A stretch of 64,000 nucleotides of DNA from JAXLRU01 sp046330935 (GTDB taxonomy: Bacteria; Actinomycetota; Actinomycetes; Actinomycetales; Kineosporiaceae). The notes below the pieces were generated by a model. That model saw only the letters and a list, made by a program, of their open reading frames with translations, did no database searches and had not been told where the DNA came from. This document shows positions 49,188 through 57,036 of the stretch, piece after piece. Both the position numbers and the translations under genes were made by a program. The stretch spans positions 10,529 through 74,528 of the forward strand of contig JAXLRU010000012.1 of the NCBI GenBank assembly GCA_046330935.1. The letters are read 5' to 3'. The number at the start of each line of letters is the position of its first letter. Position 1 is the first letter of the stretch.

Positions 49188-50693
49188 ATGCACGCCGCCC
49201 TGCACCTCGGGCCCGCCTTCGTCGTCGCGCCCGTCCGCCGCCGCACGTTCGGGTCCTTCGTCGAGCACATGGGCCGCTGCGTCTACACCGGGATCCACGA
49301 ACCCGGTCACCCCACGGCAGACGCGCTCGGGTTCCGGAGGGACGTGCTCGACCTGGTGCGCGAGCTCGGCGTGACCGTGGTGCGCTACCCCGGCGGCAAC
49401 TTCGTGTCGGGGTACAAGTGGGAGAACGGCGTCGGGCCGGTCGAGGAGCGGCCGCACCGCCTCGACCCCGCCTGGCGCACGATCGAGACCAACGAGGTCG
49501 GGCTCAACGAGTTCATGGCGTGGGCGCGGGCGGCCGGGATCGAGCCGATGATGGCGGTCAACCTGGGCACCCGGGGGCTGGCCGAGGCGCTGGAGCTGCT
49601 GGAGTACGCCAACCACCCGGGCGGCACCCACCTGTCCGACCTGCGCCGCGCGCACGGCGTCGAGCAGCCCCACGGCATCCGCATGTGGTGTCTCGGCAAC
49701 GAGATGGACGGTCCCTGGCAGCTGGGCCACAAGACGGCCGACGAGTACGGCCGGCTCGCCGCCGAGACCGCCCGGGGCATGCGGCAGCTCGAGCCCGACC
49801 TGGAGCTGGTGGCGTGCGGCAGTTCCGGCCGGCAGATGCCCACGTTCGGTGCGTGGGAGGCGACGGTGCTGGAGCACACCTACGACCTCGTCGACTCCAT
49901 CTCCGCCCACGCCTACTACCAGCTCGACGGTGACGACCAGGCGAGCTTCCTCGCCTCCTCCGCCGACATGGACAAGTTCATCGCGGAGGTCGTGGCCACC
50001 GCCGACGCCGTGGGCGCGCGCCTGAAGTCGTCGAAGAAGATCCAGGTCTCCTTCGACGAGTGGAACGTCTGGTACGTGCGCGAGCTGATGGCCGCGGGCG
50101 TGCGCGAGTGGTCGCCCGAACCCCCGCGGCTGTCGGAGGAGGCCTACACGGTGCTCGACGCGGTCGTCGTCGGTTCGATGCTGATCACGCTGCTGCGCAA
50201 CAGCGACCGCGTCACCTCCGCCTGCCTCGCCCAGCTCGTCAACACGATCAGCGTCATCCGGTGCGAGCCGGGAGGTCCGGCCTGGCGGCAGGCGACCTTC
50301 CACCCGTTCGCCCTCACGGCGCGCCACGCCCGCGGTCAGGTGCTGCGCCCGCAGCTCGACGCGCCCGCGCTGGCGACGGCCGTGCACGGGGAGGTCCCCG
50401 TCCTCGACACGGCCGCGACGTGGGACGAGGAGTCGGGGCGGCTGGTCGTGTTCGTCGTCAACCGGCATCCGGCGGAGGACGTCGAGCTGTCGGTGGCGCT
50501 GGCGGCGTTCGGCGGCGGGCGGGTGGAGTCGGCCGTCCTGCTCGCCGACGACGACCGGTTCGCCTGCAACACGCAGGAGGCCCCCGAGCGGGTCGTGCCG
50601 CGCGAGCACCCGGGCGTGAACGTCGTCGACGGCGTCCTGCGCGCCGTCCTCCCCCCGGCCTCGTGGAGCATGGTCGTCCTCGCCACCCGGTGA
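49188..50693 (+). CDS. GH51 alpha-L-arabinofuranosidase
   Basis: The 501-residue enzyme has the GH51 features F-G-S-F-V-E-H-M-G-R near the start, R-Y-P-G-G-N-F-V-S-G-Y, the acid/base glutamate in W-C-L-G-N-E-M-D-G-P-W and the nucleophile glutamate in S-F-D-E-W-N-V-W-Y. It removes terminal arabinofuranose from plant arabinans and arabinoxylans. No signal peptide is seen, so it is intracellular and acts on imported oligosaccharides. ATG 49188 follows GCGAGG. It converges with the GlxA-type regulator. Confidence 0.92.
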   Translation: MHAALHLGPAFVVAPVRRRTFGSFVEHMGRCVYTGIHEPGHPTADALGFRRDVLDLVRELGVTVVRYPGGNFVSGYKWENGVGPVEERPHRLDPAWRTIETNEVGLNEFMAWARAAGIEPMMAVNLGTRGLAEALELLEYANHPGGTHLSDLRRAHGVEQPHGIRMWCLGNEMDGPWQLGHKTADEYGRLAAETARGMRQLEPDLELVACGSSGRQMPTFGAWEATVLEHTYDLVDSISAHAYYQLDGDDQASFLASSADMDKFIAEVVATADAVGARLKSSKKIQVSFDEWNVWYVRELMAAGVREWSPEPPRLSEEAYTVLDAVVVGSMLITLLRNSDRVTSACLAQLVNTISVIRCEPGGPAWRQATFHPFALTARHARGQVLRPQLDAPALATAVHGEVPVLDTAATWDEESGRLVVFVVNRHPAEDVELSVALAAFGGGRVESAVLLADDDRFACNTQEAPERVVPREHPGVNVVDGVLRAVLPPASWSMVVLATR

Positions 50694-50701
50694 CGCCGCG
50701 G

Positions 50702-51682
50702 TCAGGCGGAGCGCCCCTGCCCGAAGGAGCGCCGGTAGCGCTGCGGTGAGGTCGAGCGGTGCCGCGAGAAGTGGTGCCGCAGCACCGTCGCCGAGCCGAA
50801 GCCGACCCGCCGGGAGATCTCCTCGACCGGTGCGTCGGTGGTCTCCAGCAGGCGCTCGGTGAGCTCCAGCCGCCGCGCGAGCACCCAGTGGTGCGGCGTG
50901 GTGCCCGTCTCCGCGCGGAACCGTCGGGCGAACGTGCGCGTGGACATGCCCGCCCGCGCGGCCAGGACGCCGACGCTGAGGTCCTCGGCGAGGTGCTCCT
51001 GCGCCCACTCCAGCACCGGCCCGAGCCCCTGGGCGCTGCTGACCCGGACGGGGGTCTCGACGTACTGCGCCTGTCCGCCCTCGCGGTGCGGCGGCACGAC
51101 CATCCGCCGGGCGATCGCCGTGGCCACCTGCGAGCCGTGCGCCTGCCGGACGAGGTGCAGGCACAGGTCGATCGCCGACGCCGTCCCGGCGCTGGACAGG
51201 ATCGGCCCGTCCTCGACGTAGAGGACGTCGTCGACGACGTGGGCGTTCGGGAACTCCGCCTGGAGCGCGGGGGCGTGCATCCAGTGCGTGGCCACGCGCC
51301 GCCCGTCGAGCAGGCCGGCGCGGCCCAGGATGAAGGCCGACGAACACATGCTGGCGACGGGGGTGCCCGCGGCCACGGCCGCGCGCAGGGCGGTCACCGT
51401 GTCGGGGTGGGGCACGTTGCCGTTGCCGGGCGTGGGGGCGACGACGACCAGGTCGGCGCCCTCCAGTGCGCCGAGGTCGTGGTCGGGCAGCACCGCGAAG
51501 CCGCCGCCCGACCGCAGCGGGCCCGGGCGGGGGGAGCAGACGCGGAAGTCGAAGCCGGGCAATCCCTGGGCGCTGCGGTCGATGCCGAACACCTCGCACG
51601 GCACGGCCGTCTCGAAGGCGGACATGCCGTCGTCGACGACGAGGGCGACGCGGCGCAGGGTGCGGATCTCGGCGGGAGCCAT
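50702..51682 (-). CDS. GlxA-type regulator (DJ-1/PfpI domain plus AraC helix-turn-helix)
   Basis: The 326-residue protein has an N-terminal DJ-1/PfpI-like domain (about residues 10-185; the elbow reads S-M-C-S-S-A-F-I-L-G). An AraC DNA-binding domain follows (about 215-315) with L-A-A-R-A-G-M-S-T-R-T-F-A-R-R-F and V-G-F-G-S-A-T-V-L-R-H-H-F. Such regulators activate or repress a divergent or adjacent gene. ATG 51682 lies in a set of inverted TTCCTGCC repeats that may be its operator. Confidence 0.9.
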   Translation of the reverse strand: MAPAEIRTLRRVALVVDDGMSAFETAVPCEVFGIDRSAQGLPGFDFRVCSPRPGPLRSGGGFAVLPDHDLGALEGADLVVVAPTPGNGNVPHPDTVTALRAAVAAGTPVASMCSSAFILGRAGLLDGRRVATHWMHAPALQAEFPNAHVVDDVLYVEDGPILSSAGTASAIDLCLHLVRQAHGSQVATAIARRMVVPPHREGGQAQYVETPVRVSSAQGLGPVLEWAQEHLAEDLSVGVLAARAGMSTRTFARRFRAETGTTPHHWVLARRLELTERLLETTDAPVEEISRRVGFGSATVLRHHFSRHRSTSPQRYRRSFGQGRSA

Positions 51683-51755
51683 GGCAGGAATTTAGCGACA
51701 GGGGTCCTTCCTGCCAATGGTGGCCGGAAAGCTGCACCAGCAGGATTCCTGCCAT
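51681..51755. promoter_or_regulatory. Inverted TTCCTGCC repeats between divergent starts
   Basis: ATGGCAGGAAT (51681-51691) and ATTCCTGCCAT (51745-51755) are perfect 11-bp inverted repeats. A third TTCCTGCC lies at 51708-51715. The outer copies overlap the start codon of the GlxA-type regulator and of a plus-strand ORF, so both messages would begin with the same leader, ATTCCTGCCATG. Likely operator half-sites. Confidence 0.55.
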
Positions 51756-52110
51756 GAGCCTTTCGACCGCTGCCCCCTTCGGCCGCCTCGCGCGGCTCGT
51801 CCGTGCCCTGCTCGACCCTTGGCCCGTCGGCGCGGGGGAGTCGTGGCAGGCCCAGGCCCACCGGCGCGACGCGCTGTGGTCGCGCGAGCCGGCCGTGCCG
51901 TCAGTCGTCCTCGCTGTCGTCGACCGAGGCCACGTAGTCGTCGATCAGGGCGACCACCTCGGGGTCGACGTGCCCGAACTCGGGGGCGATCCGGGGCTGC
52001 GGCCCCGCCTCCACCCGGCGCAGCGACGCGTGGACCTTCACCTCGCGCCCGCGCAGGGCGAACTCCAGCAGCACGATCGACCCCTCGTCGAGCGGGCAGG
52101 GCTGGCGTGA
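51754..52110 (+). CDS. Possible truncated ORF divergent from the GlxA-type gene
   Basis: ATG 51754 opens M-S-L-S-T-A-A-P-F-G-R-L-A-R-L-V-R-A-L-L, a plausible protein start. After about 50 residues, however, it runs antisense into the 3' end of the MCP gene and stops at 52110. Only the first 147 bp are free of another gene. It may be the remnant of the regulator's original target or a short gene whose end was misplaced by a frameshift. I recognise no family. Confidence 0.3.
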   Translation: MSLSTAAPFGRLARLVRALLDPWPVGAGESWQAQAHRRDALWSREPAVPSVVLAVVDRGHVVVDQGDHLGVDVPELGGDPGLRPRLHPAQRRVDLHLAPAQGELQQHDRPLVERAGLA

Positions 52111-53991
52111 GGCGGTCAGGACGCCGCCGCGACTGATGTTGACCAGGTCGACCTCCTGCGCGCCCACCCCGCGGGCGTCCGAGGGGTCGATCCGCGCCGT
52201 GCCCTTGAGCGGGACGCGCCGGAAGTGCCGGCGCTCCAACCGGTCGGTGAGGGCCGACATCTCGTTGATCCGCGCGACGGCGTGGTCGAGGGTGACGCCG
52301 AGCTGGTCCACGAGGTCGCGCTGATCCACCGCGACGCTGCGCAGCACGTTGGTCGCCGAGTCGACCTCGGCGATCCCCTCCGCCATCGCCTGGATGGTGG
52401 CGATCGTGGCCTGGGCGTCGGCCTCGAGCGCCGACACGGTCCGGGCGACGTCGGCGGTCGCCTCGGCCGTCGTCGTCGCGAGGTTCTTCACCTCGTCGGC
52501 GACCACCGCGAAGCCGCGGCCGGTCTCCCCGGCCCGTGCCGCCTCGATCGTCGCGTTGAGCGCGAGGAGCTTGGTCTGGTCGGCTACCCCCGCGATGACC
52601 CGCGTCATGCCCGCCACCTGCTGGAGGCTGCCGCCGAGCGAGCCGAGGACGGCGCGCACCTCTTCGGCCCGCGCCACCACCGAGCGGGTGGCGGCGTCCG
52701 CCGTGGAGACGCGCTCGTCGATCGTCGAGGCCGCGCCCTGGAGGCCGTGCACGCGGCTGGAGACCTCGCTCAGCTGTCCGCCCACCGTCGTGGCCGTCTC
52801 GTCGATGACCGCCTGCGCGCGGCGGCGCAGCTGCGCCTGGGCGGTGGCCTGCTGCACGAAGGAGGCCTGCACCTGCTCCTCGCGAGCCCGGTCGGTCTGC
52901 TCCAGCTCGTCGCGGGCAGCGTGCATCACGAGCCGGGCGCGCTCCACGGCGCGTCCGATGTCCCCGTACTCGTCGCGCCCCGACGGCAGCGGGCGCTCCT
53001 CCAGGTCCCCGTCGGCCAGCGCCTCGACCCCGCCGACCGCGAGGGCGACGTCGACGTTCGTGCGCCACAGCACGGCGACGGCGAACCAGCCGGCCAGGGC
53101 GAGTCCCGCGCCGGACAGCAGCAGCGCCAGCAGTCTGTCGTGCTGGTACCCGGTGATGCGGTGATGCAGCAGGGAGTCCAGGGCGGCCGTACCCGAGGCC
53201 GTGGCGACCTCGGCGGCGGAGGCCACCTCGACGAGACGGTCCGTCGGCGCGGCGGCGGGGGTGTCCAGGGTGGAGGTGAGGTGCTCGGCGAGGCTCGCAG
53301 CGGCCTCGGCGACGCCGTCGAGGTCGGCGATGTCGGCGCCCTCCAGCACCGTCCCGGGCGCGCGCGACGCGGTCTCCCGGTCGGTCGACACCGAGCCGCC
53401 GGCACCCGAGACGACCCCGGCCAGCACCGCCTGCGCCGCGATCCTGCGTCCCTGGTCGCCGGAGACCTCCGGGGCCGCGGCTTGCGCGGCCGCCACCAGC
53501 AGCTTCGGCACCTGCACGACCATCGCGTCCATCACGTAGAAGGAGTCGAGGTCGGGGTCGAGGATGAGATTGGAGCCGTCGCCGACAGCCGCGACGAGGC
53601 CGGCGAGGTCGGCCACGAGGGCGGCGCGCGCGGCGGCGTCCGAGGGTGGGGCCGCACCGGCGGCCGTCGCGACGGGGGCGAGGGCGTCGTCGACGTCCAG
53701 CCCGCTCCCTCGCGCTGCGGTGACCACGGCGTCGAGGTCGGCGGTGCGGCCGGCCACCAGGTCGGCCATGGCTGCCACCGCAGGCCGCAGCGCCCGCGTG
53801 CCCTGCAGCTCGCGGTCGGCGAAGTCGATGGGTGCGGTCACGGCCAGCCAGTAGAAGGCGGTGGTGAGGACCCCCGGGACGAGCAGGACGGTGACCAGAC
53901 CGAACAGGCGCGAGCGGGTGCGCAGGCGCGTGACGACGGCGACCGCCGGCCTCAGCGGCGCGGGGGGCCGGCTGTGTGCCGTGGGTGACAT
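51901..53991 (-). CDS. Methyl-accepting chemotaxis protein with C-terminal PilZ domain
   Basis: The 696-residue protein has an N-terminal membrane helix (about 33-50), an extracellular helical sensor to about residue 290, a second helix (about 300-320), a HAMP-like region and the MCP signalling hairpin. The hairpin tip reads V-A-D-Q-T-K-L-L-A-L-N-A-T-I-E-A-A-R-A-G-E with G-F-A-V-V-A-D-E-V to follow. The last 110 residues are a PilZ domain with R-R-H-F-R-R and D-L-V-N-I-S-R-G-G, both c-di-GMP-binding motifs. Chemotactic signalling could therefore be tuned by c-di-GMP. No pentapeptide tether is visible. Confidence 0.9.
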   Translation of the reverse strand: MSPTAHSRPPAPLRPAVAVVTRLRTRSRLFGLVTVLLVPGVLTTAFYWLAVTAPIDFADRELQGTRALRPAVAAMADLVAGRTADLDAVVTAARGSGLDVDDALAPVATAAGAAPPSDAAARAALVADLAGLVAAVGDGSNLILDPDLDSFYVMDAMVVQVPKLLVAAAQAAAPEVSGDQGRRIAAQAVLAGVVSGAGGSVSTDRETASRAPGTVLEGADIADLDGVAEAAASLAEHLTSTLDTPAAAPTDRLVEVASAAEVATASGTAALDSLLHHRITGYQHDRLLALLLSGAGLALAGWFAVAVLWRTNVDVALAVGGVEALADGDLEERPLPSGRDEYGDIGRAVERARLVMHAARDELEQTDRAREEQVQASFVQQATAQAQLRRRAQAVIDETATTVGGQLSEVSSRVHGLQGAASTIDERVSTADAATRSVVARAEEVRAVLGSLGGSLQQVAGMTRVIAGVADQTKLLALNATIEAARAGETGRGFAVVADEVKNLATTTAEATADVARTVSALEADAQATIATIQAMAEGIAEVDSATNVLRSVAVDQRDLVDQLGVTLDHAVARINEMSALTDRLERRHFRRVPLKGTARIDPSDARGVGAQEVDLVNISRGGVLTASRQPCPLDEGSIVLLEFALRGREVKVHASLRRVEAGPQPRIAPEFGHVDPEVVALIDDYVASVDDSEDD

Positions 53992-54118
53992 CCCGTTCTC
54001 TCCCGTGCACTGGGGGTCGTCCCCGAGGTTGTCGGTCCGTCCGCGTTGGCGATCAACGGTGTGACGTGGCGCTCACCCGTTCGGCGGTAGCGGCGCGGGC
54101 CCCGCCCGGCGACTTGGT

Positions 54119-54124
54119 TAGGGT
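54119..54124 (+). promoter_or_regulatory. -10 box of the LCP gene
   Basis: TAGGGT, a typical actinobacterial -10, lies 28 bp before GTG 54153. A start of transcription about 7 nt downstream leaves room for the GGGAGGG ribosome-binding site. Confidence 0.45.
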
Positions 54125-54152
54125 GAGCCCCTGCACGCGAACGGGAGGGCTG

Positions 54153-55790
54153 GTGGGCGCAGCGGTCGAGGGGCGGTCGGCGCGTCGGCGCGGGGCCGGC
54201 ACGGTGAAGCGGGGAGCGCGGCACAGCAGCGGCAGGGGGGCCGACTTCGGTTTCGTCGTGCGTTGGACGCTGCTCGGCGGGCTGGTCCCCGGCTTGGGCC
54301 TCCTGGCCGCCGGACGCAAGCGCAGCGGGCGCGCGGTCCTCGCCCTGCTCGCCGCCCCCCTGGTCGGGGCCGCCTGCTATGTCGTGCTGCACGGCGGTCC
54401 GGGGCCCGCCGTCCTGGAGCTCAAGTCGTGGGCGCTGGTCCCCGCCAAGCTGACCCGGCTGGCCGTCGGGGTGGCCGTACTCGCGAGCATCTGGATCCTC
54501 CTGGCCCTGGCCTCGCACGTGTCGCTGCTGCGACGCGGCCGCCTGCAGCCGTGGCAGGCGGCGCTGGCCTCGTGCGTGTGCGCCGCCACCGCCGTGGCCG
54601 TGGCGGTGCCCGCCGGCCGAGGTGCGCAGTACGCGCTGATCCAGCGCGACGTCCTCACCAGCGTCTTCTCCGCCACCCCCGTGGCCGTCAACACCGCCTC
54701 GGCAGGGGCGCGACCGAGGGCGGTGCCCAGCGCCGCCGCGGACCCGTGGCGCGGGACCGAGCGCGTGAACGTGCTGCTCATGGGCTCCGACGCCGGCGAC
54801 GACCGGATCGGCCTGCGGCCCGACTCGCTGATCCTCGCGAGCATCGCCCCGCACTCCGGCGATACCGTGCTGTTCAGCCTGCCGCGCAACCTGCAGGGCG
54901 TCCCCTTCCCCGAGGGGTCGCCGATGCACGAGGTCTACCCGAACGGGTTCCGGTGCTACGAGACCCGCAACGGCAAGCGGATCCCCGCCTGCCTGCTCAA
55001 CGCCGTCTGGACCTACGGCGAGGCCGAGAAGAGCCGCTTCGGGGACGATCCCAAGCCGGGACTCACCGCCACCGAGGACGCCGTCGAGGGCATCATGGGG
55101 CTGCGCCCCGACTACTACGTGATGCTCAACCTCGCCGGGTTCAAGGAGTTCGTCGACGCCATCGGTGGAGTCGACGTCACGGTCCACAAGCGCCTGCCCA
55201 TCGGAGGCACCGGCGAGGATTCCCGCCGGCGCGACTACCACGTGGCCGTGGGCGGGTGGATCGAGCCGGGCCGGCAGGAGCTCGACGGCTACCACGCCCT
55301 GTGGTTCGCGCGCTCACGCTGGAGCAGCGACGACTACGACCGGATGCGCCGCCAGCGCTGCGTCATCGCGGCCGCCGCCCAGCAGGCCGACCCACTGACC
55401 CTGGTGCGCCGCTTCCCCCAGGTCGCCGCCGCGATCAAGGGCAACTTCGAGACCGACATTCCCCTGGCCCAGCTCGAAGCCTGGGCGGATCTGGCCCTGC
55501 GGGTGCGCTCGGCAGGGGTGCGCAGCCTCGCGTTCACCGACGAGGTCATCGACACCAGCGACCCCGACATCGACCACATCCACAGCCTCGTCCGCAAGGC
55601 GCTGCGACCGCCGGCACGATCGGCGTCCCCGGCCCCGTCCGCCTCCGGCTCGTCTCTTCCCACGGCGACGTCCCCGGCGGCCGGGGGCTCCTCCGACGTG
55701 CCGCCGCCGCAGGCTTCGGGTACGCCTGACCCCTCGCCCAGCACGAAGCCCCCGGTCTCGGTGGCGCAGCGAGTGGACGACGTCTGCTGA
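54153..55790 (+). CDS. LytR-CpsA-Psr (LCP) family cell-wall ligase
   Basis: The 545-residue protein has a basic cytoplasmic N-terminus, four hydrophobic segments between about residues 28 and 175, and an extracellular LCP domain. The domain is seen in N-V-L-L-M-G-S-D-A-G-D-D-R, R-P-D-S-L-I-L, F-S-L-P-R-N-L, E-F-V-D-A-I-G-G-V-D-V and A-L-W-F-A-R-S-R-W-S-S-D-D-Y-D-R-M-R-R-Q. A Ser/Pro-rich tail follows. LCP enzymes attach polyprenyl-linked glycopolymers such as arabinogalactan or teichoic acids to peptidoglycan. The conserved Asp and Arg residues are present. The multi-span N-terminus is longer than in most LCP proteins. Confidence 0.9.
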   Translation: MGAAVEGRSARRRGAGTVKRGARHSSGRGADFGFVVRWTLLGGLVPGLGLLAAGRKRSGRAVLALLAAPLVGAACYVVLHGGPGPAVLELKSWALVPAKLTRLAVGVAVLASIWILLALASHVSLLRRGRLQPWQAALASCVCAATAVAVAVPAGRGAQYALIQRDVLTSVFSATPVAVNTASAGARPRAVPSAAADPWRGTERVNVLLMGSDAGDDRIGLRPDSLILASIAPHSGDTVLFSLPRNLQGVPFPEGSPMHEVYPNGFRCYETRNGKRIPACLLNAVWTYGEAEKSRFGDDPKPGLTATEDAVEGIMGLRPDYYVMLNLAGFKEFVDAIGGVDVTVHKRLPIGGTGEDSRRRDYHVAVGGWIEPGRQELDGYHALWFARSRWSSDDYDRMRRQRCVIAAAAQQADPLTLVRRFPQVAAAIKGNFETDIPLAQLEAWADLALRVRSAGVRSLAFTDEVIDTSDPDIDHIHSLVRKALRPPARSASPAPSASGSSLPTATSPAAGGSSDVPPPQASGTPDPSPSTKPPVSVAQRVDDVC

Positions 55791-55975
55791 CGCTTCTTTA
55801 CAAAGTCGACTGACAATTAATCTGCACTCTGAGCAGGTCGGATGCAGGAATGGGTGTGTGACGGAGGCTGGACCTGCGGTGGGGTCGCTGCCACGGTGGC
55901 GCCGCCGGCCCCTTCCCGGGGCCAGCGACCGATGCCACCCGGCCGCCCCGCGCGGCCCCGCCGAAGGAGCAAGCC
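55791..55975 (+). promoter_or_regulatory. AT-richer promoter region and structured leader of the tauD-like gene
   Basis: An unusually AT-rich patch (55795-55830, with TTTACA and CTGACA) is followed by a leader able to fold: GGTCGCTG pairs with CAGCGACC and GGCCCC pairs with GGGGCC between about 55883 and 55930. It does not match a riboswitch class I know. The ribosome-binding site GAAGGAG precedes GTG 55976. Confidence 0.4.
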
Positions 55976-56983
55976 GTGAGCCTGCTGGAGACCCTCGCCA
56001 CCACCGACGCCCCCGCCCTGCCCGCGCGGGCCCGTGACGGGCGCCTGGACGTCCCCGAGACCCCCGAGTACCTGACCGCGAGCGGGCTGCACGTGCGCCG
56101 CGTCGGCGGGCGGATCGGCGCCGAGGTCGTGGGGCTCGACCTCACCCGGGCCGAGGACTGGCGTGAGGAGCAGGTCGCCGACCTCGAGCTGGCGCTCGCC
56201 GTCCACAAGGTGCTCGTGTTCCGCGGCCAGCACGGGCTCGACGTCGAGGGCCAGCAGCGCTTCGCCGCGAGGTTCGGTCCGCTCACCACCGCCCACCCCA
56301 CCGTGGGCTCGCTGGAGGGCGCGCCCAACGTCCTCGACGTCAACGGGGACGAGGGCAACCGCGCCAACAACTGGCACACCGACGTCACGTTCGTCCCTGC
56401 GCCGCCCAAGATCACCACCCTGCACGCCGTGCGCCTGCCCGCCTACGGCGGCAACACCCTCATCGCGAACAGCGCCGCCGCCTACCGCGACCTGCCCGAG
56501 CCGCTGCGCACCCTGGCCGACACCCTGTGGGCCGTGCACACCAACGACTACGACTACGTGCAGCCGCAGTTCGAGAACGAGGCGAAGGCCGCCTACCACC
56601 GCCGGTTCGTCTCCACGCGCTACGAGACCGCCCACCCCGTCGTCCGGGTGCACCCCCTCACCGGCGAGCGCGGGCTGTTCGTCGGCGGCTTCGCAGCGCG
56701 GATCGAAGGGCTGTCGACCACCGAGTCGCGCGACCTCCTGCGCCTGCTCCAGGCGTACGTGACGCGCCCCGAGAACCACCTGCGCTGGACCTGGTCGCTC
56801 GGCGACGTGGTCGCCTTCGACAACCAGATCACCCAGCACTACGCCCCCGACGACTACGGCACCCAGGGGCGCCAGCTGCACCGGGTCACCGTCGCAGGGT
56901 CGGTGCCGGTGGGCGTCGACGGCGCCTCCAGCCGCCCCCTCGTCGGCGACGGCGCGGGCCACTACACCCCGGTGTCGGGCTGA
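55976..56983 (+). CDS. TauD/TfdA family Fe(II)/2-oxoglutarate dioxygenase
   Basis: The 335-residue protein has the iron facial triad H-x-D in N-W-H-T-D-V-T-F and the distal His near R-Q-L-H-R-V-T. The early G-A-E-V-V-G-L-D-L and Q-H-Y-A-P-D-D-Y are typical of TauD/alkylsulfatase-like enzymes. It oxidises a sulfonate, sulfate ester or related compound, releasing sulfite or sulfate in sulfur scavenging. GTG 55976 is supported by GAAGGAG. An MFS pump follows immediately, and may move the substrate or product. Confidence 0.9.
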   Translation: MSLLETLATTDAPALPARARDGRLDVPETPEYLTASGLHVRRVGGRIGAEVVGLDLTRAEDWREEQVADLELALAVHKVLVFRGQHGLDVEGQQRFAARFGPLTTAHPTVGSLEGAPNVLDVNGDEGNRANNWHTDVTFVPAPPKITTLHAVRLPAYGGNTLIANSAAAYRDLPEPLRTLADTLWAVHTNDYDYVQPQFENEAKAAYHRRFVSTRYETAHPVVRVHPLTGERGLFVGGFAARIEGLSTTESRDLLRLLQAYVTRPENHLRWTWSLGDVVAFDNQITQHYAPDDYGTQGRQLHRVTVAGSVPVGVDGASSRPLVGDGAGHYTPVSG

Positions 56984-57036
56984 TCGGGGGCCCGGGGCGC
57001 GGCGCATCCGCCGCGCCGCGCCCCGCCGGTGCCGTC

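Noticed and set aside
55883..55930. tauD leader as a second SAM riboswitch
   Set aside because: The conserved SAM-IV core blocks (GGCAACCCTCC, GGGTG) are absent.
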